64,000 nt of DNA from Phycisphaerae bacterium (GCA_028279405.1 JANQNU010000065.1:1-64000); one strand, 5' to 3'. Shown: positions 27,771 to 37,569, numbered from the stretch's first letter. A program made the numbers and translations. The notes: generated from the letters alone by a model not told the origin.

Positions 27771-28532
27771 CTATTCGAGGCCGTCGTTCCAGGCCTGCAC
27801 AAATGCGTCGGCGTCGACAAGATCAATGTCATCGTCGCCGTCGAAGTCCGCGCAGCCGCACGTTTCGGGCACCGCTTGCGTGTCGGCTCCTGTGAAACAC
27901 CGCTGAAACGCCGCAAAGTCCGCGATGGTGACATCGCCATCGTCCGTCAGGTCCCCCGGAGCGGCTTCGGGCAACACCTGCCAGCGCAGCGTGATCGTCG
28001 CCGACTCGAAGCCGTCCGTCGGCGTCCCGTCCGGCAAGTCGCCGACGTATACGCGATACCGCGCCTCGTATTTTCCGCAACGGTCCACGGCGTACCAGTT
28101 GTGGACCATCACGGTGCTCCAGCGCCAAGACGCCGTTCCGCCAGACGTCCCGAACAGGGGGGAGAACGTCAACGCTTCGAATGTCCGCAGGCCCTCCGTC
28201 TGGTCGAGCACTTCGACGAAAATCCCCTTGCCCGTCGGCACGGTCCAGAAGCCCTGCGCCAGCCAGCCGTAGCGGCCGCTATAGTAGGCACCGTTCAGGA
28301 CATCCGCCGGCGGATCGTACGACTCGTCGTAGCGCCGGAGCACCACGCGCTCGTTGGGATCGCCTTGTATGCTGACGAACACCGTATTGCCTGCGAGCGT
28401 CACGAACATGTGTTTCATCTCGCCGCCGAGCTGCGGCGCCGTTGCGAACGTAGCCGGAACCACGACGCTGACAAGCGCCACCGCGAAAGCCCCGGACAGC
28501 CGACCTCGAACGGGTCGATTCAGATCCATCAT
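27771..28532 (-). CDS. Secreted protein with dockerin-type tail (paralogue A)
   Basis: 253 residues with a signal peptide (AFAVALVSVVVPATFA). A central domain of about 150 residues contains RRYDESYDPPADVLNGAYY, YGWL and YRVYVGDL. The end carries two EF-hand loops (GDLTDDGDVTIADFAAF and ADFDGDDDIDLVDADAF) of dockerin type. The central domain is clearly paralogous to that of the neighbour at 28593-29207, which has a PEP-CTERM tail instead. AAGGAAA lies upstream of ATG 28532. The domain is not a family I can name; adhesion or matrix function is a guess. Confidence 0.65.
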   Translation of the reverse strand: MMDLNRPVRGRLSGAFAVALVSVVVPATFATAPQLGGEMKHMFVTLAGNTVFVSIQGDPNERVVLRRYDESYDPPADVLNGAYYSGRYGWLAQGFWTVPTGKGIFVEVLDQTEGLRTFEALTFSPLFGTSGGTASWRWSTVMVHNWYAVDRCGKYEARYRVYVGDLPDGTPTDGFESATITLRWQVLPEAAPGDLTDDGDVTIADFAAFQRCFTGADTQAVPETCGCADFDGDDDIDLVDADAFVQAWNDGLE

Positions 28533-28592
28533 TGCATTTCCTTTCCGTCACGACGGGGTTGGCGCCGGCGCCCGACGCCAACCCGCTCTGCG

Positions 28593-29207
28593 CTACCGGC
28601 GCCGGCCGGCCGACAGTAAGCCGCCGATCAGCAGACCGACCAGCGATGCCGGCTCGGGAACGAATTGCCACGTCAAAGTGATGGTGTCATCGCCGTAGGC
28701 GGGCCGAGGGTTCCCGCTGCTGTCGCCGATGTAGACGCGGTAAGTGGCGGCGTAGTCGCCGGGAGTCTCGGCGGCGAACCAGGGATGGTGCATGAGCCCG
28801 TTCCATTCCCAACGTAGCGGGGCGTCCGCCGTACCGAAGACCGGCGCGTATGTGTGGTTCGCGCGCATCGGCCGCATCCCGCCTTCGTAGGTCAGCAGTC
28901 CCGGCGTCTGCGACAGAACCTCGATCCAAACCGCGGAATCAGTCGGCGGCACGAACGCGGCGCTGACCAGCCAGCCGTACTGACTGCTGTACGCCCGTCC
29001 GTTCAGTATGTCGGCGGGCGGATCGTAACTGTCCTCGTAGCGCGTCATGGCGAGCCCGGTCGCCTTCGGGGGTGTCAGAACGATCGAGGTGCCGTCGAAC
29101 GTAATCCCGACGTGCTCCATCGGACCGGCAACACGCGGCAAGGTCTCAGCGAAACAGAACGAAGCGGTCCCAAAAAGGATCGCGTGCAAGGCAAACAAGC
29201 GTTTCAT
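28593..29207 (-). CDS. PEP-CTERM secreted protein (paralogue B)
   Basis: 204 residues: signal peptide (LFALHAILFGTASFCFA), the same central domain as its downstream neighbour (TRYEDSYDPPADILNGRAY, YGWL, YRVYIGDS), then a PEP-CTERM tail (VPEPASLVGLLIGGLL, ending in three arginines). PEP-CTERM proteins are processed by exosortases, usually in exopolysaccharide-producing Gram-negative bacteria; no exosortase gene lies in this window. TGGAG precedes ATG 29207. The two paralogues are 60 bp apart and probably co-transcribed. Confidence 0.7.
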   Translation of the reverse strand: MKRLFALHAILFGTASFCFAETLPRVAGPMEHVGITFDGTSIVLTPPKATGLAMTRYEDSYDPPADILNGRAYSSQYGWLVSAAFVPPTDSAVWIEVLSQTPGLLTYEGGMRPMRANHTYAPVFGTADAPLRWEWNGLMHHPWFAAETPGDYAATYRVYIGDSSGNPRPAYGDDTITLTWQFVPEPASLVGLLIGGLLSAGRRR

Positions 29208-29257
29208 GGATCACTCCAGATTGTCATGCGACGATCGGGGCAGGGCGGGGAGCGCCA

Positions 29258-30022
29258 CTACCGGGCCGTCGCGGGGTTCCAGTCATCGATTTCCAGATCG
29301 CGGTCAAACGTCATGCCGAACGCGTGGTTCGCAGCGTGACCGTCGACGAAGACGAACGCCGAGTGTGGCTGATGTCGATTCACCGCCACCTCCGGCGCTG
29401 CCGAATACAAGCTCCAGAAATGGGCCATCACGTGGTCCGCGGACGAGCCGTCCATCAACGATGCGTCCTCGTCCAACTCGCCGAACAGGACCGTGGCGGC
29501 CGATCGCGGTATCCAATCCACGCGACCCCAGGCGGGATCGCGGCCGGACGGCGCCGTTGGCAGCTCGGCGTTCGAAAGCTCGAAATAGACGTTTAGCCCA
29601 TAACTCCAAGGTGTTACCGGCGGAAAGCCAGGCTGCGCGTGCGGCCGGGCCGACCGGTCATCGAACGGACAACGGTAGTTCGTGTTGAGCACATCGAGGA
29701 AGCTCGCCGTCGGCGTATGATGCTGCCACGGCTCGCCCGCCACGTACCGGTAGAACGCACGGCCCCACGGCAGTACACCGGCCATAATGGCACTGTGTTC
29801 CGAGCGACTCAAGCGATCTTCATTGTCCGCGCTGTACAACAAACTCGCGGTACCCAACTGCCGCAGCTTCGACAGGCAGACCGCGCGACGTCCCTGGTTG
29901 CGCGCACCGCGCAACGCCGGCAGCATCAGCGCTACCAGCAACGCGATCACTGCGATCACTACCAACAGCTCCACGAGCGTGAAGGCCGACCGCGCGCAAC
30001 TGCTTCGGGAGTACGAAAACAT
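29258..30022 (-). CDS. Stand-alone planctomycete-type pseudopilin (DG motif)
   Basis: 254 residues from ATG 30022 (TGGAGG upstream). Leader [13 protein letters not shown], then [19 protein letters not shown]: again alanine before the cleavage point with Glu at +5. The C-terminal region has [13 protein letters not shown], matching the H-x-DG type tail of the abundant planctomycete pseudopilin-like proteins. It is not in the secretion operon but next to two exported proteins, 50 bp upstream of paralogue B, so they may share a transcript. Confidence 0.7.
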   Translation of the reverse strand: MFSYSRSSCARSAFTLVELLVVIAVIALLVALMLPALRGARNQGRRAVCLSKLRQLGTASLLYSADNEDRLSRSEHSAIMAGVLPWGRAFYRYVAGEPWQHHTPTASFLDVLNTNYRCPFDDRSARPHAQPGFPPVTPWSYGLNVYFELSNAELPTAPSGRDPAWGRVDWIPRSAATVLFGELDEDASLMDGSSADHVMAHFWSLYSAAPEVAVNRHQPHSAFVFVDGHAANHAFGMTFDRDLEIDDWNPATAR

Positions 30023-30111
30023 CTCATCCTCCAAAAACAGACCGTGCACCGTACTCGCTTGCGCCCACGGCGCGACGCGCACGATGCGTCAAACGAGATG
30101 TCGAGGCGGGA

Positions 30112-30672
30112 TTAGCTGCGTGGAGGTGGTGGGTCGATGGAGAGGACGGTGCTGGTCAGGCGGTGCGTGCGCGGCACGCTCCAGGTTTCCATGTCGTCGC
30201 CCGGCGCGCGCCAGCAATCATCGATCGGGGCGACCGAGATCGTCGCCACGCTCCAGGTCAGCCTGACGCCGCGACAGGTCAACGCGCGGAATGAGAGTCC
30301 GACCGGTCCGTTATCCGTGGATTCCTCGGCGTCGACCGAGCAGCAGGTCCGCTCCTCGGGGACAGGGTCGGGCTCGGCGCTGGCAGTGCAACAAGATACC
30401 TCTTCGTCGTCAGCCGTCGTCGCAACCGTCCCGCAACAACCCTCGTCACCCGCAGGCGTGTCGGTCGCGCATCGTGGTTCGGTTCTCGCGGCGTCGCGCG
30501 GCTTGAAACAGCAGCATGCGGTTCGACACATCTCGGGCGTCAAGCAGCCGCACGCATGGTCGCGGCAGGGGAAGTAGGGACCGGGTTTGCGAACAACGGG
30601 GGCCGGCGCAGGAATGCCCACCGATGCGACCAGCATCACGAGAGCGGTCAACAAAGCGGTCAGGCGCACCAT
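30112..30672 (-). CDS. Cysteine-rich secreted hypothetical protein
   Basis: 186 residues with a signal peptide (LTALLTALVMLVASVG). The mature part is exceptionally cysteine-rich: CRDHACGCLTPEMC, then CCCFKPRD, CCGT, SCCTAS and TCCSV. The first cluster, C-x3-C-x-C-x5-C-x3-CCC, looks like a metal or disulphide knot. The C-terminal third is free of the cluster and ends PPPPRS. No named family or activity. ATG 30672 is chosen because it starts the signal peptide; a start at 30717 would add 15 residues. Confidence 0.55.
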   Translation of the reverse strand: MVRLTALLTALVMLVASVGIPAPAPVVRKPGPYFPCRDHACGCLTPEMCRTACCCFKPRDAARTEPRCATDTPAGDEGCCGTVATTADDEEVSCCTASAEPDPVPEERTCCSVDAEESTDNGPVGLSFRALTCRGVRLTWSVATISVAPIDDCWRAPGDDMETWSVPRTHRLTSTVLSIDPPPPRS

Positions 30673-30739
30673 GAGTGGATTGTCCCGCGCCCACGGTGCG
30701 TCTGCAAGTCGGCTCAATCAACCAATGTTCGCCTGGTAG

Positions 30740-31309
30740 CTATCGCCGACGTAACGCGAGAAGACCGAGGCCCACGAGCAGCAGGCTGGCGGGTTCGGGT
30801 ATCGGCGCCAGGTCGAACTCGACGTAGGAGTTCGTGAACTGGCCGCCGAGTGCCGGGGTGTCGTCATCCAGGTTCACGATCCGCAGAAACCACAGAGCCA
30901 GGCCGTCGGGATCGTCGAAGTGCAGAAAATCCTTGTTCAGCACACTCGACTCGAAATCGGCCGTGAACGCGCCAGTGCCACTCCAGCCGAAGTCGCTTCC
31001 GGAGAACGTCTCGACCGGCAAGTTTACCGTCGGTGGCTGAAGCTGAATCGCGATTGTCGCGGCGTCCGGAAGACTGCGAACCGGTGCTTCTGTGTTGAAC
31101 TCCAGGTGTAGTCGCGTGCTCGTGATCAGATGATCCTGCACCGACGATACCGGCGTGAAGAAATCCGCCGAGAACTGCACGCCGAAGATGCCGAGCTGCG
31201 CGGAGGTGATGTCGAAACGAACGGTTTCGACCCCCGCTTGTGTCGAGGCAGCTAATAGTCCACAACCAACCATCGCCGCAAGTGCGGCTGAACGACTCCG
31301 GAAATACAT
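30740..31309 (-). CDS. PEP-CTERM secreted protein
   Basis: 189 residues. Signal peptide (ALAAMVGCGLLAASTQA), a beta-rich domain without recognised family, and a PEP-CTERM tail (IPEPASLLLVGLGLLALRRR). AGAGG lies upstream of ATG 31309. It should be exported, cut by an exosortase and anchored or released (family knowledge). It lies 67 bp upstream of the cysteine-rich gene on the same strand. Confidence 0.7.
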   Translation of the reverse strand: MYFRSRSAALAAMVGCGLLAASTQAGVETVRFDITSAQLGIFGVQFSADFFTPVSSVQDHLITSTRLHLEFNTEAPVRSLPDAATIAIQLQPPTVNLPVETFSGSDFGWSGTGAFTADFESSVLNKDFLHFDDPDGLALWFLRIVNLDDDTPALGGQFTNSYVEFDLAPIPEPASLLLVGLGLLALRRR

Positions 31310-31466
31310 CACGTACCTCTTTCCGATGGGTCTTTGGTTAGAGGGCTCGCTCGTATGAACGACCGTAACCGATTTGGAGCCGTCCTTTCAAGGGCAATTC
31401 GATTGAGCCAGCTCGGAGCGCCGAGGCGAGCCAGCAGCGCCGGCGCCAACTTACTATGCAACTTGA

Positions 31467-31543
31467 TCCGCTCGCTGCGCTCGGGGCTCGTTGTGCGTGT
31501 TGCCTGGAACCTCGGTACGGTGCCCCAGGGTTCTACCCTGGGG
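31467..31543. repeat. Intergenic hairpins upstream of trpB
   Basis: The 300-bp gap between the PEP-CTERM gene and trpB holds a degenerate copy of the paired-GA hairpin (minus strand, 31486 to 31468) and a perfect 8-bp hairpin CCCCAGGG-TTCTA-CCCTGGGG (31523-31543). A TACAAT at 31568-31573 could be the trpB -10, with no good -35. Confidence 0.45.
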
Positions 31544-31608
31544 GACACGCGTCTGGTACGGATACGCTACAATCGATCGACGTGTGCCCAGTTGCAGAGG
31601 AGTGAACA

Positions 31609-32805
31609 TTGAGCGCATCACCGTCTATCAGCGTCGGCCGCTTCGGCGAGTTCGGCGGACAATACGTCCCGGAGGTGCTCTTCGCGGCACTCGAGCAACT
31701 AGAGGAGGCGTACGGCAATACGCGCGCGGACTCCGCTTTTTGGGCACACCTCGATGAACTGCTCAAGCACTACGTCGGCCGACCGAGTCCGCTCTATTGC
31801 GCTGAGCGGCTCACTGCACACGCGAGTGGGGCGCGGATCTACCTCAAACGCGAAGACCTGAACCACACGGGCGCACATAAGATCAACAATACGCTCGGCC
31901 AGGTGCTGTTGGCAAAGCGAATGGGCAAACGGCGGATCATTGCCGAAACCGGCGCCGGGCAGCACGGCGTTGCGACAGCGACCGCGTGCGCGATGCTCGG
32001 GCTGGAGTGCGTGGTATACATGGGGGCCGAGGATGTCCGTCGACAGGCGCTGAACGCGTATCGCATGCGGCTGCTCGGCGCGCAGCTCGTGCCGGTCGAG
32101 TCAGGGCAAAAGACGCTCAAGGACGCCATCAACGAAGCCCTGCGCGACTGGATGGCGAGCGTCGAGACCACGCACTATGTAATCGGCAGCGTCATGGGGC
32201 CGCACCCGTTCCCCACGATCGTTCGTGATCTGCAAGCGGTCATCGGTCGCGAGACGATGGCGCAGATGCAGGAGCGCGAAGGCCGCTTGCCCGACGCGAT
32301 CGTCGCCTGCGTCGGTGGAGGCAGCAACGCCGCGGGCATCTTTCACCCGTTCATCGAGCATCCGTCGGTTCGGCTGGTCGGCGTCGAGGCTGGTGGTGAC
32401 GGTGTCGAATCCCAACGACACGCCGCCACGCTCGCCAAGGGTCAGCCTGGCGTGCTCCACGGCATGCATACGGTTGTTCTGCAGGACGACGACGGCCAGA
32501 CGCAGGAGGTCCATTCGGTTTCGGCCGGACTCGACTACCCCGGCGTCGGACCCGAGCATGCCTGGTGGCACCAGACCGAACGGGTCGAATACGTGGCAGC
32601 GGATGATCGACAAGCCCTCGAAGCGTTCGCGCTGCTGTCACGGCTCGAGGGGATCATCCCTGCGCTGGAGACCGCCCACGCCGTCGCTCACGCCGTCGAT
32701 TTGGCGCGGACGCTTCCGCAGGAGTCGTTGCTGGTCATCAACCTCAGCGGTCGCGGCGACAAGGACTGTGTCGAGGTCGCGCGGCTCACCGAAGGCGGTA
32801 CCTAG
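31609..32805 (+). CDS. trpB: Tryptophan synthase beta chain
   Basis: 398 residues, the normal TrpB length. The PLP lysine lies in [13 protein letters not shown], with the substrate loop [13 protein letters not shown] and the phosphate-binding glycines [15 protein letters not shown]; the C-terminal [10 protein letters not shown] is also typical. It joins indole and serine to make tryptophan. The TTG start at 31609 is supported by AGAGGAG 7 nt upstream. No trpA or other trp gene is adjacent, so the pathway is scattered in this genome. Confidence 0.97.
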   Translation: MSASPSISVGRFGEFGGQYVPEVLFAALEQLEEAYGNTRADSAFWAHLDELLKHYVGRPSPLYCAERLTAHASGARIYLKREDLNHTGAHKINNTLGQVLLAKRMGKRRIIAETGAGQHGVATATACAMLGLECVVYMGAEDVRRQALNAYRMRLLGAQLVPVESGQKTLKDAINEALRDWMASVETTHYVIGSVMGPHPFPTIVRDLQAVIGRETMAQMQEREGRLPDAIVACVGGGSNAAGIFHPFIEHPSVRLVGVEAGGDGVESQRHAATLAKGQPGVLHGMHTVVLQDDDGQTQEVHSVSAGLDYPGVGPEHAWWHQTERVEYVAADDRQALEAFALLSRLEGIIPALETAHAVAHAVDLARTLPQESLLVINLSGRGDKDCVEVARLTEGGT

Positions 32806-32817
32806 CGACAACACGCG

Positions 32818-34578
32818 TCAATCCGCGCTCGCGGGCCGTCCCCATTTTCGCGGATCGCTCGCGCCGAGCAGCGTGCCGTCGGGCAGAATCTGGATCACTT
32901 GCACCACGCCCTTCTTGCGCTTCTTGCTGAGCGTGTGTCCGCGAGAAACGAGCGCATCGCGCAATGCGGCAGGGGGCTCGCGGTCGAAGTAGATCTCGTC
33001 CGGCAGCCATTGGTGATGCAGTCGTACGGCCGCCACGGCCTCGTCAAGCGGCATGTCGCGCTGCAGCACGTTGAGCATGACCTGCAGCGTCGCCGTGATG
33101 ATTCGCGGTCCGCCGGAAGCGCCCAGTGCCATCATCGGCTTGCCGTTGCGCATCACGAGCGTCGGCGACATGCTCGACAGCGGCCGTTTGCCGGGTGCGA
33201 CAGCGTTCCCTTCGCCTTGCATCAGACCGTAGAAGTTCGGCTTGCCGGGATTGGCGGCGAAGTCATCCATCTGGTTGTTGAGGACGATCCCGAACGGTTC
33301 GGCGACGACCTGCGAGCCGAACTCGGTGTTGATCGTCTCCGTCATTGCGACAACATTGCCGAACCGATCCGCGACGCAGAAGTGCGACGTTCCGTGATCT
33401 TCGGTTGGCGTGCCGTAGCCTTGCACGGCGCCGGCCCGATCGAGTTGGATGCGAGCGGCCAGTTGCCGGGCATAGCCCCGGTCCAGCAGCCGGGCCATTG
33501 GCACCTGGGTGAATGCGGGGTCGCCCAGCCAGCGAGCGCGATCGGCGAAGGCGTGCTTGAGCACTTCGGTGAGCGCGTGCGAGTAGACGGCGTCATCGTC
33601 CCAGCGAAACCCCTCCCGCGACTGGAGCGCACTCAGTGTGTTCAGTGCCTGTGCGATGCAGAGCCCGCCGGAGGAAGGTGGCGGCATGGATGCGAGCGCG
33701 TAGTCGCCGAAGGATACGCGGACCGGCTCACGTTCGACGACCTTGTAGCGGCGCAGGTCGTCCAACTCCAGCATCCCGCCGGCGGCGTTGGCCGCAGCGA
33801 CCATTGCACGCGCCACCGGCCCATCACGGAACGCTTGTGCGCCGTCCGTCACGAACAGCCGAATCGCGTTCGCGAGTTGCGGCCGCGTAATCCGGTCGCT
33901 GTCGGATCGGCCGACGCCGGGCATCAGGAATGACCGGTAGACGAAGGGGAAACGGTCGCGAAACGCGGGCCATCGCTCGTAACGCTCGAGTATCTCCGCG
34001 GCCGTCTCGCGGAAGTGGGGATCGATAGTGAAGCCGGCTGCACACAGTTCGAGTGCCGGCTGCGCCACTTGTTTCCGCGTCATGGTGCCAAACCGCGACA
34101 GAATCTCGTCGAGTCCGATCGCCAGCGCCGGTGTCGCCACACCGGCGCCGCCGTAAACGGTCGGCGATGGTTGGCCGCGCTGCGTGTCCTCGTGGAGGGC
34201 CGCGAGCTTTGCGCGCGTCGCGCCGGCCGGCGCGGTTTCGCGGAAGTCGAGGACGATCACGCGTTCCTGCTCGGCTACGAACGCGACGAGGAAGCCGCCG
34301 CCGCCGAGGCCGGTGCTGTATGGGCGCGTGACGCCCAACGCCAGGGACGTCGCGACCGCTGCATCAAAGGCGTTGCCGTTCGCCTTGAGTATCCGGGCGC
34401 CGGCTTCCGATGCCTGTGGCGAATCGCTCGCGACCATGCCGCTGCGACCACGGACCACGACCGTGCTCAGTTCACGGTCGGCTGCGCCGGCCGCGGCGAT
34501 CAGTAGTATCACCGTCGTACTGACCGCAAGCGGCCGTCGAATTCGCGCTTTCAAGAGGCTCCGCCTTGTCGATTCCAT
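32818..34578 (-). CDS. ggt: Gamma-glutamyltranspeptidase
   Basis: 586 residues with an export signal (LAVSTTVILLIAAAGAAD). The autoprocessing nucleophile threonine is in EDHGTSHFCVAD, with TETINTEFGS and the glycine pairs LGGGGFLVAF and LSSMSPTLV, as in GGT. It hydrolyses or transfers gamma-glutamyl groups from glutathione and related peptides in the periplasm. ATG 34578 (AGGA upstream) is preferred over 34626, which would add 16 non-signal residues. It is convergent with trpB, the stops 12 bp apart. Confidence 0.92.
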   Translation of the reverse strand: MESTRRSLLKARIRRPLAVSTTVILLIAAAGAADRELSTVVVRGRSGMVASDSPQASEAGARILKANGNAFDAAVATSLALGVTRPYSTGLGGGGFLVAFVAEQERVIVLDFRETAPAGATRAKLAALHEDTQRGQPSPTVYGGAGVATPALAIGLDEILSRFGTMTRKQVAQPALELCAAGFTIDPHFRETAAEILERYERWPAFRDRFPFVYRSFLMPGVGRSDSDRITRPQLANAIRLFVTDGAQAFRDGPVARAMVAAANAAGGMLELDDLRRYKVVEREPVRVSFGDYALASMPPPSSGGLCIAQALNTLSALQSREGFRWDDDAVYSHALTEVLKHAFADRARWLGDPAFTQVPMARLLDRGYARQLAARIQLDRAGAVQGYGTPTEDHGTSHFCVADRFGNVVAMTETINTEFGSQVVAEPFGIVLNNQMDDFAANPGKPNFYGLMQGEGNAVAPGKRPLSSMSPTLVMRNGKPMMALGASGGPRIITATLQVMLNVLQRDMPLDEAVAAVRLHHQWLPDEIYFDREPPAALRDALVSRGHTLSKKRKKGVVQVIQILPDGTLLGASDPRKWGRPASAD

Positions 34579-34796
34579 GGATTTTCTTATCCTGTTGTCC
34601 AGAGCGGGTTCGACGCGAGTCGCCATGGCGCGTAAACGCTCCCGAGACGTCGGTCTCGCGAAGATCTCGTTCTATCGTACCGCCAAGCGGGTACAGGTGT
34701 CAGCCGGCGCCGGCGTATTGCGGGCGCGGCGACCTGGAACGCTGATGGTACGATCGATGCGCGACCGACGGACACTCACACGGCAGGTAACTGATC

Positions 34797-35150
34797 ATGG
34801 ATGATTTGCTGAAACAGGCGCGCGCCTTAGGCGAGGCGATCGCTGGGCATCCCGTGGCGGATGCGATGAACGCCGCTCGACAGCAGGTTCTGGGTGACAA
34901 GGGGGCCCAGGATTTGATTACCGAGCATACGCGTCTAGTGGAGACCATTGCTCAGAAGCGTCGCGAGCAGAAGCCGATCGAGCCGAGCGAAAAGCAGCGC
35001 CTGGCCGAGGTCGAGGCGAGCATGGCGGGTAATGCCGCGTTCAAAACGCTCATGCGTGCGCAAACCGACTACATCGATCTGATGAACCGAATCCACAAAG
35101 CGATCGAGGAACCGTTGCTACCCGCGGACGGTGGCGAGGGTGGATCGTGA
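34797..35150 (+). CDS. YlbF/YmcA family protein
   Basis: 117 residues, nearly all helix, with the Com_YlbF pattern: ARALGEAIAGHPVADAM at the start, then a long charged helix and AAFKTLMRAQTDY. In Bacillus, YlbF and YmcA act with YaaT on RNase Y and development; the role in planctomycetes is unknown. The stop overlaps the GTG of the glycosyltransferase gene (GTGA), so the two are coupled. Confidence 0.7.
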   Translation: MDDLLKQARALGEAIAGHPVADAMNAARQQVLGDKGAQDLITEHTRLVETIAQKRREQKPIEPSEKQRLAEVEASMAGNAAFKTLMRAQTDYIDLMNRIHKAIEEPLLPADGGEGGS

Positions 35151-37105
35151 GTGACCCGACGCCGACCCTCCCGGCGAGCGCGCGGGTGGGGCTTGCAACG
35201 CTGACCCCGGTGGGCGTTGCCTGGCTGGTCGGCCTGCTCGGCTGGTCACTGTTGGTTGGGTTCTACGATCTTGACGGAGGGGCGGGCTTCGAGCCGACCG
35301 ACTGCTGGGTGGCGCAGACGGCGCGCGAGATGTACGAAGCCAACGAGTGGATCGTTCCGGTTTTCTCGTCGGAAGTGCGGATGCAGAAGTCACCGGGCCC
35401 GTACTGGGCGGTGATGGTGGCCGCCTGGCTCCGCGGCGGTGCCGTCGACGAGGTTTCGGCGCGCATTCCGAGCGTTCTGGCCGGCGTCCTGATCGTCCTG
35501 ACCGTCTTTTGGCTGACACTGCACATCGCCGGCCAGCGCGCCGCGATCTACGCTGGCTTTGCCTGCGCGGCCAGTACGCTGTTTCTCTATTGGACACATC
35601 GGGCCGCAAGCGATCTGGGCCTCGCCGCGTTCACGACGCTTTCGCTGGCGGCGTTGTGGGTCGCAACAGAATCGCCCGAGCGCGGCTGGAAGCGTAACGG
35701 GCTGTTCCTGCTCGGCTATTTCGCCGCCGGGCTGGGAATGCTCTACAAGATGCCGATGCCCCTTGCGGTGGTCGGCCTGCCGGCGTTCGTCTACGTGCTG
35801 GTGCGCAACCGCTGGCGCGTGTTCCTGCACTGGATTCATCTGCTGGGAATTGTCGCGTTCCTGCTCCCGTGGCTGCCATGGGTCGTGGCCGTTTCGTTGC
35901 GCGTGGACAACGCGCTCGACAAGTGGCGGGTCGAGTACTTCGATCGATTCACCGGCGATCTGCCGAACGTCGAAGGGCAGAGCGATTGGCAATTCCTGTT
36001 TTTCTATTTGATTCCGACGGTGGTGTACGCAATCCCGTTCATGCTTTCGTTGCCGGCCGCGATCGGGCGCAGCTTTCGCAGCATGCCCGGCGTACGACGT
36101 GACGGGCAGTGGTTCCTGCTGATCTGGTTCATCGGACTGTTCGTGTTCTTCACGGCGTCGGCCGGCAAGGAGACACGCTATTTCCTGCCAGCGTTGCCGC
36201 CGTTGTTCGTGCTGCTGGGCATGGAGTTGTCGCGCTTCTTCGACCCGCAACGCGCACCGCCGCTCAACATGCGCCGGATCGGCGCCATTGCGACCTGGGT
36301 GCTCGTGCCGACGTCGCTCGCTGTCGGCGCATACCTGCTCTACGACAAGTGGTATGACGTGGTCGGCAAGCTGCAACCCCGTCCGAACGATCCGCTTGAG
36401 ATGCTGCAGGCTGCGGATGTGATGGTGCCGTACGGGATCGCGGCCGGGATTCTGGCAGTCGGGTGTGCGGTCGCGGCGCTGTTCTTTCTGCAGCGCCGTG
36501 GAAACGCATCGTTTGCGACGCTGGTAGGAACGATGTTCGCCGCCTGGTTCTGGGCCTGGCCGACGTTGTTTCCGATCTTCGTGTCGCAATGTGAGTTCAA
36601 GGATTTCTCCCAACAACTCATCGAGCGCGTACCGCGCGCCGACCAGCGGATCATGCGGCAGATTGCGCAGCAGGATCCGCGAATCATGTGGTACAGCGAC
36701 TACCGCTTCCCGCGGATCCTCGATCAGCTTCAACTGCTCGAGGAGCAGGACGGCGTACGCGACCTGACCTACGAGCGGCGCCGCATCGGAGAGGCGATCA
36801 TCGAGGCACTGCGTGGCGAAGAGCGTGCGCTGATGGTGGTCTCGCTGCTCGACTTCATCGAGTTCGACACGGTTGCCCCCGTCGCGGCCGCACAGCAAGG
36901 CGAGTCGATGCCGGAGTATTACGTGTGGTTGCGTTCGAGCGTCGGCCGACCCGATCGACATTACCTGCTGATCAGCAACCAACGGCCGGAATGGGAGCCG
37001 GTCACGGTCGAGATCCCGGACAAATGGCGCCGCCGAGCGCTCGATATGGCCACTCGGCTTGGCCTGATCGAACCGCCGACCAGTACCAACACCGGCGACG
37101 CCTAG
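35147..37105 (+). CDS. GT39-type glycosyltransferase (PMT/ArnT-like)
   Basis: 652 residues with about eleven membrane helices in the first 480 and a soluble C-terminal domain. The first periplasmic loop has EPTDCWVAQTAREM and KSPGPYWAVM, the acidic loop and proline features of the PMT/ArnT (GT39/GT83) fold. These use polyprenyl-phosphate sugars outside the inner membrane to glycosylate proteins or lipid A-like acceptors. The donor could come from the UbiA-family pathway, but that is inference. The GTG start overlaps the YlbF stop by 4 bp. Confidence 0.8.
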   Translation: MSDPTPTLPASARVGLATLTPVGVAWLVGLLGWSLLVGFYDLDGGAGFEPTDCWVAQTAREMYEANEWIVPVFSSEVRMQKSPGPYWAVMVAAWLRGGAVDEVSARIPSVLAGVLIVLTVFWLTLHIAGQRAAIYAGFACAASTLFLYWTHRAASDLGLAAFTTLSLAALWVATESPERGWKRNGLFLLGYFAAGLGMLYKMPMPLAVVGLPAFVYVLVRNRWRVFLHWIHLLGIVAFLLPWLPWVVAVSLRVDNALDKWRVEYFDRFTGDLPNVEGQSDWQFLFFYLIPTVVYAIPFMLSLPAAIGRSFRSMPGVRRDGQWFLLIWFIGLFVFFTASAGKETRYFLPALPPLFVLLGMELSRFFDPQRAPPLNMRRIGAIATWVLVPTSLAVGAYLLYDKWYDVVGKLQPRPNDPLEMLQAADVMVPYGIAAGILAVGCAVAALFFLQRRGNASFATLVGTMFAAWFWAWPTLFPIFVSQCEFKDFSQQLIERVPRADQRIMRQIAQQDPRIMWYSDYRFPRILDQLQLLEEQDGVRDLTYERRRIGEAIIEALRGEERALMVVSLLDFIEFDTVAPVAAAQQGESMPEYYVWLRSSVGRPDRHYLLISNQRPEWEPVTVEIPDKWRRRALDMATRLGLIEPPTSTNTGDA

Positions 37106-37122
37106 ACGCTCCGTCAACGCGC

Positions 37123-37569
37123 CTAGATGATCATCTCGCCGCACTCGGGGCAACGCTCGCCGGTCCGTCCGCGCAGGTCGTAGCCGCATGAGTCGCACAC
37201 CGGATGGCGTCGATCCGGGAAACGGATAAACCGCCAGATGATTCGGGCCGCGACCATCACCACCGGAACCAGCCAAACAGGCCAAAGCAGAATGGTGAAG
37301 GTCGACCCGAAACCCCAGCTATGGGCAAACCGGCAGAGGGCGTCAAAGTCGGCTGAGGAAGGAGCAAACAAGCGCGCACCGAGCGTGAGATCCTTATCCA
37401 GCATAAGCCACATGCCCGGTTGGTCAGGGCGGAAGAAAACCAGCCGCCCATCGAAAACCAGAACGGTTGGTACGTTGCCCCTCTCGATCCAAACGAAATG
37501 CACGAAGTACGAAGCGATCGCCACAGCCGAAAGCAGGACGAACAGGGTCCAGAACAGGAGCTTGCGCAT
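37123..37569 (-). CDS. Small membrane protein with zinc ribbon
   Basis: 148 residues from ATG 37569 (GGAG 9 nt upstream; 37599 is the longer option). Two helices (LLFWTLFVLLSAVAIASYF and the LLWPVWLVPVVMVAA region) flank a periplasmic part, and the tail ends CDSCGYDLRGRTGERCPECG, a zinc ribbon typical of many small planctomycete membrane proteins. It resembles the design of the protein at 11062-11841. No activity known. Confidence 0.65.
   Translation of the reverse strand: MRKLLFWTLFVLLSAVAIASYFVHFVWIERGNVPTVLVFDGRLVFFRPDQPGMWLMLDKDLTLGARLFAPSSADFDALCRFAHSWGFGSTFTILLWPVWLVPVVMVAARIIWRFIRFPDRRHPVCDSCGYDLRGRTGERCPECGEMII

Noticed and set aside
32101-32613. Antisense frame inside trpB
   Set aside because: Shadow; trpB is complete and canonical.
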